A stretch of DNA of 64,000 nt from Streptantibioticus cattleyicolor NRRL 8057 = DSM 46488. GTDB taxonomy: Bacteria > Actinomycetota > Actinomycetes > Streptomycetales > Streptomycetaceae. The stretch is from assembly GCF_000240165.1 (NCBI RefSeq), contig NC_017586.1, positions 4,539,228 to 4,603,227 on the forward strand. The letters are read 5' to 3'. This document shows positions 11,096 through 22,676 of this stretch, piece by piece (the first letter of the stretch is position 1; each line of letters begins with the position of its first letter). The notes under the pieces were generated by a model. It had not been told where the DNA came from and searched no databases. It saw only the letters and a program-made list of their open reading frames with translations. Made by a program: the position numbers and the translations under genes.

Positions 11096-11198
11096 CCGCA
11101 CAGCGTAGGAGGGGTCCGCGGCGGTGACGCACGGTGCATTCCTCCGAACCGGCGGCCGTGGCGGCGGCACCGGCTCGGAGGAAGACCTCAAGGCGCGC

Positions 11199-11500
11199 CT
11201 GGGCCGTGTCGTCGAAATCTCGCCTGCCCCGCGGCGCCCGGCACGGGCGCTCGCGGCGTTGTCGGTCGTCGGCCCGCACGGTCGGGCTCCGCCTCGCTTC
11301 GGCTGCGGCCGGGGCCCGGCCCTCGTCCCTCGGGCCGACCCCCGCCTCAGCTCGGCTCGCCCTCCGATGCAGCCCGCTGCGCTCTCCTCCCTCCGCCTTG
11401 CGATCACACTCCCCCTTCAGCTTCGCCTGAGGGGACCCCCGTAGACGCCGCGGGGCACCGCCCTCCGGGCGGCCGGCGACCTTTTGACGACACGACCTAG
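11199..11500. mobile_element. MITE-like element with imperfect terminal inverted repeats
   Basis: About 300 non-coding bases end in related inverted sequences: left CTGGGCCGTGTCGTCGAAAT (11199-11218) and, read inward on the opposite strand, right CTAGGTCGTGTCGTCAAAAG (11500-11481). They agree at 16 of 20 positions, including a 9-base run CGTGTCGTC. No transposase is encoded. The glgB stop codon (11497-11499) lies inside the right repeat. The central part carries the dispersed repeat described at 11280-11365. Mobility is inferred from structure only. Confidence 0.5.
11280..11365 (+). repeat. Dispersed intergenic repeat, copy 1
   Basis: Starts GGTCGGGCTCCG and ends CTCGGCTCGCCCTCC. Copy 2 lies at 15764-15858 in the same orientation with about 80% identity by eye over roughly 90 bases with small gaps. 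Both copies sit between genes of the alpha-glucan cluster, downstream of a minus-strand gene that stops at TAG. Confidence 0.65.
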
Positions 11501-13989
11501 CCGGTCTGCGGCTCCAGCCACACCGTCGCCAGCGGCGGCAGCGTCAGCCGCACGCTGCGCTCCCGGCCCTGCCACGGCAGCGCCTCCACCGCCGGCGGAA
11601 CGGCGTTGCCGACCCCGCTGCCGCCGTAGCCGGCCGCGTCGGTGTTGAGCGCCTCCCGCCAGGACGCCGCGCCCGCGTCCGGCACCCCGATCCGGTACCC
11701 CTCGCGCACCACCGGCGAGAAGTTGCTCACGCACACCAGCGGACGCCCGTCGGCGGCGTACCGCACGAAGGCGAGGACGTTGTCGTCGGCGGCGTGCGCG
11801 TCGATCCACTCGAAGCCGGCCGGAAGGGTGTCCTGCTGCCACAGCGCGGGGGTGGCCAGGTAGCGGTGGTTGAGGTCGCGCACCAGGTCGCGCACCCCGG
11901 CGTGGTCGTGCGCCGCGGTGTACGCCGGGTCCAGCAGCCACCAGTCCGGCCCCGAGTCGTGCGACCACTCGCCGCCCTGGGCGAACTCCTGCCCCATGAA
12001 CAGCAGTTGCTTGCCCGGATGGGCCCACATGAAGGCCAGGTAGGCGCGTACGGTGGCGCGCTGCTGCCACCAGTCGCCGGGCATCTTGGCGACCAGCGAC
12101 CCCTTGCCGTGCACCACCTCGTCGTGCGAGATCGGCAGCACGTAGTTCTCCGAGTAGGCGTACACCATGGCGAAGGTCATCTCGCCGTGGTGGTACTTGC
12201 GGTGCACCGGCTCGTGGGAGACGTACTGGAGCGTGTCGTGCATCCACCCCATGTTCCACTTCAGCCCGAAGCCCAGGCCGCCGAAGCCGCCGGGGCCGGT
12301 GTGGTGGGTGGCCCGGGTGACCCCGTCCCAGGCGGTGGACTCCTCGGCGATGGTGACCACGCCCGGGCAGCGCCGGTAGACGGTGGCGTTCATCTCCTGG
12401 AGGAAGGCCACCGCGTCCAGGTTCTCCCGGCCGCCGAAGGCGTTGGGCAGCCACTGGCCGTCCTCGCGCGAGTAGTCCAGGTAGAGCATGGAGGCCACCG
12501 CGTCCACCCGCAGGCCGTCGATGTGGAACTCCTCCAGCCAGTAGACCGCGTTGGCCACCAGGAAGTTGCGCACCTCGGTGCGGCCGAAGTCGAACTCGTA
12601 GGTGCCCCAGTCCGGATGCTCGGCCCGGCGCGGATCGGCCGGCTCGTACAGCGGGGTGCCGTCGAAGCGGGCCAGCGCCCAGTCGTCCTTGGGGAAGTGG
12701 GCCGGCACCCAGTCCATCAGCACCCCGATGCCCGCCTGGTGGAGGGCGTCCACCAGGAACCGGAAGTCGTCCGGGGTCCCCAGCCGGGCGGTGGGCGCGT
12801 AGTAGGAGGTGACCTGGTAGCCCCACGAGCCGCCGAACGGGTGCTCGGCCACCGGCATCAGCTCGACATGGGTGAACCCCAGCTCCTTGACGTACGCCGG
12901 CAACTGCTCGGCCAGCTGACGGTAGGTCAGACCGGGTCGCCAGGACGGCAGGTGGACCTCGTAGACCGAGAACGGCGCCTGGTGCACCGGCGTCCGGCCG
13001 CGCTCGGCCAGCCACCGCTCGTCGCCCCACACGTGGTGCGTCCCGGTGACCACGGACGCGGTGGCCGGCGGCGCCTCGGTGCGCCGGGCCAGCGGATCGG
13101 CCTTGACCCGGCGCACCCCGTCCGGGCCGGTGATCTCGAACTTGTACAGCGTCCCCTCGCCCAGGCCCGGCACGAACAGCTCCCACACCCCGGTGGCGCC
13201 CAGCGAACGCATCGGGTGGCCGGTGCCGTCCCAGTAGTTGAAGTCGCCGACCAGCCGGACCCCGCGGGCGTTGGGGGCCCACACCGCGAACCGGGTGCCG
13301 GTCACCCCCTGGTGGGTCATCGGCCGGGCGCCCAGCGCCTTCCACAGCTCCTCGTGGCGCCCCTCGCCGATCAGATGGAGGTCCAGCTCGCCCAGCGAGG
13401 GCAGCAGCCGGTAGGCGTCCTCGACCTCGTGGTCACCGTCGGCGTAGGTGACCACCAGCCGGTAGTCGGGCACCTCGGACAGCGGCAGCACCGCGCTGAA
13501 GAACCCCTCGCCGTCGTCGGCCAGCTCCGCCCGCACCCCGCCGGTGACCACCGCCACCGCCTCGGCGTACGGCCGCAGCGCCCGGAAGAGGACACCGCCG
13601 TCCACCGGGTGGGCGCCCAGCAGCGCGTGCGGGTCGTGGTGGGCGCCGGACAGCAGCCGGGCGCGCTCGGCGGGGTCGAGCACGGCCGACACCGGTCCGC
13701 CGGGCGCGGGAGGGTCCGCGGGCACCGGCGGTACGGGCGGCCCGGACGGCGCGGCGGTGGCGGTCACGGTGGTCCGGTCCGCGGACGGCGCCGGGGCGCG
13801 GCGCGGAGCCGTCCCGGAGGCGGGCGGACGGCTCCCGGGCCGGTACCCCCGCGCGGCGGCCTCGGGCTGCGCACCGGCCGGCCGGGTGGACGGCTCGGAG
13901 GCGCCGGGCGCGGTCGGGGGTGAGAAGGTGCCCGGCAGCATCTGGGCTCCCTCCCCGGGCGCCGGGTGGTGAGGTTCGCGCGGAGTCAC
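11497..13989 (-). CDS. glgB: 1,4-alpha-glucan branching enzyme
   Basis: Creates alpha-1,6 branches in alpha-glucan, completing polymers made by GlgE. The 830-residue product has an unusual Pro/Ala-rich, probably disordered N-terminal extension of about 100 residues, then an N1/CBM48-type segment, then the GH13_9 TIM barrel. Catalytic residues are visible: nucleophile Asp in [10 protein letters not shown] (about 500), acid/base Glu in VVTIAEEST, and the transition-state Asp in [14 protein letters not shown] 13989 is chosen for its GAGGAGG ribosome site. It is the last gene of the treS-mak-glgB direction, 96 bases after mak. Its TAG stop is shared with the inverted repeat of a MITE-like element. 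Confidence 0.95.
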   Translation of the reverse strand: MTPREPHHPAPGEGAQMLPGTFSPPTAPGASEPSTRPAGAQPEAAARGYRPGSRPPASGTAPRRAPAPSADRTTVTATAAPSGPPVPPVPADPPAPGGPVSAVLDPAERARLLSGAHHDPHALLGAHPVDGGVLFRALRPYAEAVAVVTGGVRAELADDGEGFFSAVLPLSEVPDYRLVVTYADGDHEVEDAYRLLPSLGELDLHLIGEGRHEELWKALGARPMTHQGVTGTRFAVWAPNARGVRLVGDFNYWDGTGHPMRSLGATGVWELFVPGLGEGTLYKFEITGPDGVRRVKADPLARRTEAPPATASVVTGTHHVWGDERWLAERGRTPVHQAPFSVYEVHLPSWRPGLTYRQLAEQLPAYVKELGFTHVELMPVAEHPFGGSWGYQVTSYYAPTARLGTPDDFRFLVDALHQAGIGVLMDWVPAHFPKDDWALARFDGTPLYEPADPRRAEHPDWGTYEFDFGRTEVRNFLVANAVYWLEEFHIDGLRVDAVASMLYLDYSREDGQWLPNAFGGRENLDAVAFLQEMNATVYRRCPGVVTIAEESTAWDGVTRATHHTGPGGFGGLGFGLKWNMGWMHDTLQYVSHEPVHRKYHHGEMTFAMVYAYSENYVLPISHDEVVHGKGSLVAKMPGDWWQQRATVRAYLAFMWAHPGKQLLFMGQEFAQGGEWSHDSGPDWWLLDPAYTAAHDHAGVRDLVRDLNHRYLATPALWQQDTLPAGFEWIDAHAADDNVLAFVRYAADGRPLVCVSNFSPVVREGYRIGVPDAGAASWREALNTDAAGYGGSGVGNAVPPAVEALPWQGRERSVRLTLPPLATVWLEPQTG

Positions 13990-14085
13990 GTTCAGGTCCT
14001 CCTCGGGAGGCGTGGTTCGGCAACGGGACGCGGGCGACGGCCGCAGGCGGGATGGTGGCACGCCGCGGCCGTCGGCGGCGGGCGG

Positions 14086-15570
14086 TCAAGTGCCGCCGGC
14101 CGCGCTCAACCGCCGGATCGCGGCCATCGGGATGGCGAGCCAGTCGGGGCGGTGCCGGGCCTCGTACACCACCTCGTAGACGGCCTTGTCGGTCTCGTAG
14201 GCGCGCAGCAGCACCGGGGTGTGCCGCGGGTCGCCGCCGAGGCGTTCGGCGTAGCCGTCGCAGAACGCGGTGCGGTGGCGCTCGGCCCAGGCAGCGGCGC
14301 CCGGCCACTCCGGGTCCTGGAACCGGGCCACGTAGTCGAAGGAGCGCAGCATGGCGGCGACGTCCTGCACCGGCGGCTGCGGACGGCGCCGCTCGGCCAG
14401 CGGCCGGTCCGGCTCCCCCTCGAAGTCGATCAGCACCCAGCCCCGCCCGGGGGTGTGCAGCACCTGGCCGAGATGGAGATCACCGTGCACCCGTTGCACG
14501 GTCAGCGTGGTGCCGGTGGCGCCGAGCGCGGCCAGCTCGGCGTAGACGGCGCGCAACGCGGGCGCGTAGCGGGCCAGTTCCGGCACCGCCAGCACGGCCC
14601 GGTCCAGCCGCCCGGTCATCGCCTCGGCCAGCAGCCGGATCCGCTCGTGGCCCCAGGCGGCCACCGGCAGCGCGCCGGCCAGCGCCCGGTGCACCTCGGC
14701 GGTGGCCCGGCCCAGCTCGCGCGCCTCGCCGGTGAAGTCACCGGCCACCCCGTGCGCCCCCTGCCCGGCGGCCAGCAGCGCCAGCGTCCAGCCGTCCTGG
14801 CAGCCGGGCAGGTACCGCTGGAGCACCCCCAGCGTGGCCGGCTCCTCGTGCGCCCCCACCGCCTCGTACCAGGCGACCGGTTCGGCGACCCGGGGGCAGC
14901 CGGCCCGGGAGAGCGCCAGCGCCAGCTCCACGTCCGGGTTGAGCCCCGGCGAGACGCGCCGGAAGACTTTCAGGATGAACGTATCTCCGTACACCACCGA
15001 GGTGTTGGACTGCTCCACCCCGGACAGCCGCGGCGGCAGCCCGGCCGGGATCGCCGCCCCGGGCTCGGCGGCGAACCGCAGCGGCCCGGCCCGCCCCGGC
15101 GAACGCAGCCGTTCCAGCAGCACGGCGGCCAACCGCGGATCGTGCAGCGCCTCGTAGACCGCCAGCCCCGCCAGCGGGCCGTCGGCCGGCCGGCCCACCA
15201 GGGCGGGCGCCAGCGCCGACGGCAGCACCGCGCGGGTTCCCAGCAGCAACTGGTAGCACTCCCGGCGCTCTTGCCCCTGGTCCACCTCCACCAGCAGATG
15301 GAGCAGCCCCGGGGTGCCGAGCCGGCCGTCCACCGGCAGCAACTCCTCGGCGCCGGCCAGCGCGAGGCCGGCGATCGGCCGCCCCTTGCCGGCGAACCAG
15401 CGCTGCCTGGGCAGCCAGTCGAGCAGGTACGGGGTGAGCGCCCGGAGCAGCCCGGGCGGCGCGACGGCCGCCGCCCGCCCGTGCCCCGGCCGGTCGCCGG
15501 GGGCCGGGAACGGGGGCGGGGCCTGGGTGTTGGTGGTCTCCGTGGGGCGAAGCCGCGAGGTGTCCGACAT
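14086..15570 (-). CDS. mak: Maltokinase (Pep2/Mak)
   Basis: Phosphorylates maltose to alpha-maltose 1-phosphate with ATP, feeding GlgE. The protein has 494 residues from ATG 15570 (MSDTSRLRPTE; AGGAAAGGA upstream). After a Pro-rich leader, the N-terminal cap contains LPRQRWFAGKGRPI near residue 55, a hallmark of actinobacterial maltokinases. The aminoglycoside-phosphotransferase-like C-lobe has the catalytic loop QRVHGDLHLGQVLHT and metal-binding IDFEGEPDRPLAERRRP. Position between treS and glgB fits the TreS-Pep2-GlgE-GlgB route from trehalose to branched glucan. Confidence 0.93.
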   Translation of the reverse strand: MSDTSRLRPTETTNTQAPPPFPAPGDRPGHGRAAAVAPPGLLRALTPYLLDWLPRQRWFAGKGRPIAGLALAGAEELLPVDGRLGTPGLLHLLVEVDQGQERRECYQLLLGTRAVLPSALAPALVGRPADGPLAGLAVYEALHDPRLAAVLLERLRSPGRAGPLRFAAEPGAAIPAGLPPRLSGVEQSNTSVVYGDTFILKVFRRVSPGLNPDVELALALSRAGCPRVAEPVAWYEAVGAHEEPATLGVLQRYLPGCQDGWTLALLAAGQGAHGVAGDFTGEARELGRATAEVHRALAGALPVAAWGHERIRLLAEAMTGRLDRAVLAVPELARYAPALRAVYAELAALGATGTTLTVQRVHGDLHLGQVLHTPGRGWVLIDFEGEPDRPLAERRRPQPPVQDVAAMLRSFDYVARFQDPEWPGAAAWAERHRTAFCDGYAERLGGDPRHTPVLLRAYETDKAVYEVVYEARHRPDWLAIPMAAIRRLSAAGGT

Positions 15571-15902
15571 GGCGTCCTTTCCTCGGGGGTCGCGCGCCCG
15601 TCCAATGCGGTGGTGGAGCCAAGTGAAGGGGTACGCGGCAAGCGGGTGTCCGGTTGCGGGGCCGTGTCGGACGAAGGTCCATCCGATGGGTGGTGCAAGT
15701 GGCGTACGCCGCGCCCGGGAGGGGGGCGGACGACTCGTCCGACGCCGCCTTCGTGCTGTGCGTGGTCGGGCTCCGTCCCGCTTTCGCTGCGGCTGGGGGC
15801 CGCGCCCTCGTTCCTCGGGCCCGGCCCCCAGCCTCCGCGTCGGCTCGACTCGCCCTCCCAATCGGTGGTGAGCCTGCCCGCACCCGCCTGCCGCAAACGC
15901 GG
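15571..15902. other. Intergenic region between treS and mak with a dispersed repeat
   Basis: These 332 bases hold no gene. Bases 15764-15858 are the second copy of the repeat seen at 11280. Bases 15657-15672 (GGGCCGTGTCGGACGAA) resemble the left end of the MITE-like element, so this may be a decayed copy of that element; no matching right end is visible, but the treS stop also reads CTAG (15903-15906). The mak promoter, if separate, should lie near 15580-15640. Confidence 0.5.
15764..15858 (+). repeat. Dispersed intergenic repeat, copy 2
   Basis: Begins GGTCGGGCTCCG and ends GACTCGCCCTCCC, aligning with copy 1 at 11280-11365 in the same orientation with several substitutions and indels. It sits about 45 bases beyond the treS stop. 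Confidence 0.65.
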
Positions 15903-17617
<1,715 letters not shown>

Positions 17618-17621
<4 letters not shown>

Positions 17622-19618
17622 TTGGGTGACCCTCCGATCGGTGAGGACGGTCGCAGAGAGAGGATGTGCGCCGGCCGGGTACCCGGATCGAGGCGTACAT
17701 AGTTGTCCCTGCCCCATTGGTAGGTCTCGCCGGTGAGCTCGTCGCGCACCGGGAAGGACTCGTGCCAGCCGAGGCCGAGTTCCGGCATGTCCAACGAGAC
17801 GGTGGCCTCACGGGTGTGGTGCGGGTCGAGGTTGACGACCACCAGGACCGTGTCGTGCCCGCCGGACTCGGCGCGGGTCCGCTTGGAGTAGACGATCACC
17901 GCGTCGTTGTCGGCGTGGTGGAAACGCAGGTTGCGCAGGTGTTGCAGGGCCGGGTGGCGCCGGCGCAGCCGGTTGAGCGTGGTGAGCAGCGGCGCCAGCG
18001 AGCGCCCCTCGGCCTCCGCCCGGGCCCAGTCACGCGGGCGCAGCTGGTACTTCTCCGAGTCGAGGTACTCCTCGCTGCCCTCGCGTACCGGGGTGTTCTC
18101 GCACAGCTCGAAGCCGGCGTAGACCCCCCAGGACGGCGAGAGCGTGGCCGCCAGCACCGCGCGTGCCTCGAACGCCGGACGGCCGCCGTGCTGGAGGTAG
18201 GCGTGCAGGATGTCCGGCGTGTTCACGAAGAAGTTGGGGCGCATGTAGGAAGCCGCCTCCCCCGACAACTCCCCAAGGTATTCAATCAGTTCGTCCTTGG
18301 TGTTACGCCAGGTGAAATAGGTGTAAGACTGCTGGAAACCGATCTGCGCCAGGGTGTGCATCATCGCCGGCCGGGTGAACGCCTCGGCCAGGAAGATCAC
18401 GTCGGGGTCGGTCCGGTTGATCTCGCCGATCACCTTCTCCCAGAACACCACCGGTTTGGTGTGCGGGTTGTCCACCCGGAAGATCCGCACCCCGTGGTCC
18501 ATCCAGTGGCGCAGCACCCGCAGCGTCTCCCGGGTCAGCCCCTTGAAGTCCTGGTCGAACGCGAGCGGATAGATGTCCTGGTACTTCTTGGGCGGGTTCT
18601 CCGCGTACGCGATGGTGCCGTCCGCGCGGTGCGTGAACCACTCCGGATGGGCGGTGACCCACGGGTGGTCCGGCGAGCACTGCAACGCGAAGTCCAGCGC
18701 CACCTCCAGCCGCAGTTCCCGGGCGCGGGCGACGAAGGCGTCGAAGTCGGCCAGGGTGCCCAGGTCCGGGTGGACCGCGTCGTGGCCGCCGGCCTTGGAG
18801 CCGATCGCCCACGGCGAGCCCACGTCGTACGGCTGGGCCGACAGGGTGTTGTTGGGCCCCTTGCGGAACGCTGTGCCGATCGGGTGAATCGGCGGCAGGT
18901 AGACCACGTCGAACCCCATCGCCGCGACGGCCGGCAGCCGCTCCGCCGCGGTGCGCAGCGTCCCGGAACGCACCGGGCGGCCGTCCTCCACCACGGCGCC
19001 CTCGGAGCGCGGGAAGAACTCGTACCAGGAGCCGAAGAGCGCCCGGCGCCGTTCCACCAGCAGCGGCACCGGGCGGGAGGCGGTCACCAGTTCGCGCAAC
19101 GGGAAGCGGTCGAGGACCGCCACCACCTCGGGGGCGAGCGCGGCGGCCAGCCGGGCCGCGGCCGGCCGCTGCTCGTCGCGGAGCGCGTCCACCGCCTCCA
19201 GCACCACCGCCCGGCCGTCCTTCTTGGGCACCCCGGCCGCCGCCCGCTCGTGCAGCAGCGCCCCCTCGGTCAGCATCAGCTCGCTGTCCACCCCGGCCGG
19301 GATCTTGATGCCCGCGGCGTGCCGCCAGGTGGCCACCGGGTCCGACCACGCCTCGACGGTGTACGTCCACCGCCCCTCGGCGGTCGGGGTGACCTCGGCG
19401 CCCCAGCGGTCGGTGCCGGGCGCCAGTTCGCGCATGGGCGTCCACGGACCCGAACGCCCCGACGGGTCACGCAGCACCACATTGGCGGCGACCGCGTCGT
19501 GTCCCTCCCGGAACACGGTGGCCGACACTTCGAACGACTCACCCACCACGGCCTTCACGGGCCGTCGTCCGCAGTCGACCAGCGGGCGGAGATCCAGTAC
19601 GGGGATGCGACCGATCAT
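17618..19618 (-). CDS. glgE: Alpha-1,4-glucan:maltose-1-phosphate maltosyltransferase
   Basis: Extends alpha-1,4-glucan by transferring maltose from alpha-maltose 1-phosphate, releasing phosphate (GH13_3). The 666-residue protein starts [23 protein letters not shown], as in Streptomyces GlgE (Pep1). An N-terminal beta-rich domain is followed by a small helical insert (residues about 110-200) and the catalytic barrel: LPPIHPIG, nucleophile Asp in [13 protein letters not shown] (about 415), acid/base Glu in [11 protein letters not shown], and [12 protein letters not shown]. It heads a minus-strand set glgE-treS-mak-glgB. Confidence 0.95.
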
Positions 19619-19954
19619 TGCTTCACCTGGGCTCGAATCGTCACGTGGTCTCGGTGCCCCCGATGCCCTTTGTATCCGCTCCTTCGGCTTGCCACTCGCC
19701 TGCATTGCCGCTCCTGCCCGCGTTCACTCGGTTGGATTGGTGGTGGGGCCGAACTGGTGACGGGGGCTCCGGTGAGCCTTCCCCAAGGCCCGCGGAAGTC
19801 AACATGTCACGCAGGGGGGCATTGGGGCGCCGGGAGCGACAACTGCTGATCGCGTGCGGCAATCGGGTGAACTGTGCGCGCCGACTTGGCGTTTGGGTAA
19901 CCGGTTCCGGGACACGGCACCGAAAACCGGGCGGCCCGCCGCTACCGTCGAAGG
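19619..19954. promoter_or_regulatory. Divergent glgE/glgP intergenic region
   Basis: These 336 bases contain no gene I can support and must hold divergent promoters for glgE and glgP. Less GC-rich patches lie at about 19660-19750 and 19865-19925. No clear operator palindrome or terminator was found. Confidence 0.5.
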
Positions 19955-22582
19955 GTGAAGGCTATCCGTCGATTCACTGTCCGCACGGTCCTCCCCGAAC
20001 CCCTGCGCCCGCTCGGCGAGCTGGCACAGAACCTGCGCTGGTCCTGGCATCCGGAGACCCGCGAGCTGCTGCGGTCCGTCGACCCCGGAGGGTGGCGGGC
20101 CGCGGGTGGCGATCCGGTGCGGCTGCTCGGCGGGGTGCCCGCCGACCGGCTGGCGGCGCTCGCCCGGGACCGCAGGTTCCTGCGCCGGCTCGGCGCGGTG
20201 AGCGAGGACCTCACCGACTACCTGACCAACCCCCGCTGGTACCAGTCGGCCGCCGCCGACCGGGAACTGCCGGCCGCCATCGCCTACTTCTCACCCGAGT
20301 TCGGCATCACCGCCGCGCTGCCGCAGTACAGCGGCGGCCTGGGCATCCTCGCCGGCGACCACCTCAAGGCCGCCAGCGACCTGGGGGTGCCGCTGATCGG
20401 CGTCGGGCTGCTCTACCGGCACGGCTACTTCCGCCAGTCGCTCTCCCGCGAGGGCTGGCAGCAGGAGCAGTACCCGGTGATCGACCCCAACGAGATGCCG
20501 CTGACCCTGGTGCAGGAGGCCGACGGCTCGGCCGCCCAGGTCACCCTCGCGCTGCCCGGCGGCCGTTCGCTGCGGGCCCGGATCTGGAAGGCCCAGGTCG
20601 GCCGGGTGCCGCTGCTGCTGCTCGACTCCGACGTGGAGGAGAACAACCAGAGCGAACGCGAGGTCACCGACCGGCTGTACGGCGGCGGCAGCGAACACCG
20701 GCTCCTCCAGGAGATGCTGCTGGGCATCGGCGGGGTCCGCGCCGTGCGCGCCTACTGCCGGCTCACCGGCCACCCCGAGCCCGAGGTGTTCCACACCAAC
20801 GAGGGCCACGCCGGCTTCCTCGGCCTGGAACGCATCCGGGAGCTGAGCGCCTCCGGCGGCCTGGACTTCGACGCCGCCCTGGAGGCGGTGCGGGCCGGCA
20901 CCGTCTTCACCACCCACACCCCGGTGCCGGCCGGCATCGACCGGTTCGACCGCGAGCTGATCGGCCGCCACTTCGGCGACGGCGGCGAGCTGCCCGGGGT
21001 CGACGTGGACCGGGTGCTGGAGCTGGGCCGCGAGTCGTACCCGGGCGGCGACCCGCAGGTGTTCAACATGGCGGTGATGGGGTTGCGGCTGGCCCAGCGC
21101 GCCAACGGCGTCAGCACCCTGCACGGCTCCGTCAGCCGGGAGATGTTCGCCGGGCTGTGGCCGGGGTTCGACCCGGAGGAGGTGCCCATCGGCTCGATCA
21201 CCAACGGGGTGCACGCCCCCACCTGGGTCGCCCCCGAGGTGCTGCGGCTCGGCGCCGAACAGGTCGGCGACCGGCGCACCGAGGACGCCCTCACCATCGG
21301 CGGCGCCAACCGCTGGGAGGCCGTCGACGACATCCCCGACACGGCGATCTGGGAGCTGCGCCGCACCCTGCGCGAACAGCTCATCGAGGAGGTGCGCACC
21401 CGGCTGCGGGCCTCCTGGCGCCAGCGCGGTGCCGGTGAGCTGGAGCTGGGCTGGACCGACCAGGTCCTCGACCCGGACGTGCTCACCATCGGCTTCGCCC
21501 GCCGCGTCCCGTCCTACAAGCGGCTCACCTTGATGCTGCGGGACACCGAGCGGCTGACCCGGCTGCTGCTCCACCCGGAGCGACCGGTGCAGATCGTGGT
21601 GGCCGGCAAGGCCCACCCGGCCGACGACGGCGGCAAGCGGCTCATCCAGGAGCTGGTGAAGTTCGCCGACGACGCCAAGGTCCGCCACCGGATCGTCTTC
21701 CTGCCCGACTACGGCATGGGCATGGCCCGCCACCTCTACCCGGGCTGCGACGTGTGGCTCAACAACCCGCTGCGCCCGCTGGAGGCGTGCGGCACCTCCG
21801 GGATGAAGGCCGCGCTCAACGGCGGCCTCAACCTGTCGGTGCTGGACGGCTGGTGGGACGAGTGGTTCGATGGCAACAACGGCTGGGCGATCCCCACCGC
21901 CGACGGCACCCTGGGCAGCGACCCGGACCGCCGGGACGACATCGAGGCCGCCGCGCTCTACGACCTGATCGAGAACAAGGTCGCGCCGCGCTTCTACGAC
22001 GTGGACGGCGCCGGGCTGCCGCGGCGCTGGATCGAGATGGTCCGCCACACCCTGGCCACCCTCGGTCCGAAGGTGCTGGCCGGCCGCATGGTGCGGGACT
22101 ACGTGGAGCGGTTCTACGCCCCCGCCGCGCAGGCCCACCGCACGGTCACCCCCGACGCGGCGGCCGAACTGGCCGGCTGGAAGGCCCGGGTGCGCGGCCA
22201 GTGGCCGCGGGTCGCGGTCGACCACGTGGAGGCCGGTTCGCTGGACGGCACCGCGGAGCTGGGTTCCTCGCTGGGGCTGCGGGTACGGGTCAACCTCGGT
22301 GACCTCGCCCCGGCCGACGTGGACGTGCAGGTGGTGGCGGGCCGGGTGGACGACTCCGACCGGATCGCCGACCCGCAGATCACCTCGCTCAAGCCCGCCG
22401 AACGCCCCGACCTGGACGGCCGCTGGCTCTTCGAGGGTCCGCTGGCCCTGGACCGCACCGGCCCGTTCGGCTACACCGTGCGGGTGCTGCCGGCCCACCG
22501 GCTGCTGGCCTCCCCGGCGGAGCTGGGGCTGATCGCGGCCCCCGCGGAGACCCAGGGCATGACCGCCGGCGTACTGCGCTGA
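19955..22582 (+). CDS. glgP: Alpha-glucan (glycogen) phosphorylase, short actinobacterial type
   Basis: Releases glucose 1-phosphate from alpha-1,4-glucan (GT35). The product has 875 residues from GTG 19955. A DUF3417-like N-terminal domain (RFTVRTVLPEPLRPLGELAQNLRWSWHPE) precedes the catalytic domain: AYFSPEFGI, the conserved FHTNEGHAGFLGLER, the segment RVPSYKRLTLML, and TSGMKAALNGGLNLSVLDG around the PLP site. It is divergent from glgE, so polymer building and breakdown genes share one intergenic region. A 19-base-arm hairpin follows. Confidence 0.94.
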   Translation: MKAIRRFTVRTVLPEPLRPLGELAQNLRWSWHPETRELLRSVDPGGWRAAGGDPVRLLGGVPADRLAALARDRRFLRRLGAVSEDLTDYLTNPRWYQSAAADRELPAAIAYFSPEFGITAALPQYSGGLGILAGDHLKAASDLGVPLIGVGLLYRHGYFRQSLSREGWQQEQYPVIDPNEMPLTLVQEADGSAAQVTLALPGGRSLRARIWKAQVGRVPLLLLDSDVEENNQSEREVTDRLYGGGSEHRLLQEMLLGIGGVRAVRAYCRLTGHPEPEVFHTNEGHAGFLGLERIRELSASGGLDFDAALEAVRAGTVFTTHTPVPAGIDRFDRELIGRHFGDGGELPGVDVDRVLELGRESYPGGDPQVFNMAVMGLRLAQRANGVSTLHGSVSREMFAGLWPGFDPEEVPIGSITNGVHAPTWVAPEVLRLGAEQVGDRRTEDALTIGGANRWEAVDDIPDTAIWELRRTLREQLIEEVRTRLRASWRQRGAGELELGWTDQVLDPDVLTIGFARRVPSYKRLTLMLRDTERLTRLLLHPERPVQIVVAGKAHPADDGGKRLIQELVKFADDAKVRHRIVFLPDYGMGMARHLYPGCDVWLNNPLRPLEACGTSGMKAALNGGLNLSVLDGWWDEWFDGNNGWAIPTADGTLGSDPDRRDDIEAAALYDLIENKVAPRFYDVDGAGLPRRWIEMVRHTLATLGPKVLAGRMVRDYVERFYAPAAQAHRTVTPDAAAELAGWKARVRGQWPRVAVDHVEAGSLDGTAELGSSLGLRVRVNLGDLAPADVDVQVVAGRVDDSDRIADPQITSLKPAERPDLDGRWLFEGPLALDRTGPFGYTVRVLPAHRLLASPAELGLIAAPAETQGMTAGVLR

Positions 22583-22601
22583 CCGGCGCGCCCGACGACG
22601 G

Positions 22602-22646
22602 ACGGGCGGTGCCCCGGGGGTCCAACTCCCCCGGGGCACCGCCCGT
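22602..22646. terminator. Bidirectional terminator between glgP and the metalloprotease gene
   Basis: Perfect 19-base arms (22602-22620 and 22628-22646) surround a 7-base loop. The right arm is followed by TTCA. It lies between convergent genes and can serve both. Confidence 0.9.
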
Positions 22647-22676
22647 TTCACGTCGCGCGCGGCGGAGCGTCCGCGG

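Noticed and set aside
10158-11279. Minus-strand open frame of 373 codons spanning the regulator gene and the binding-protein start
   Set aside because: Arg/Ala-rich, overlaps two genes with clear families in another frame.
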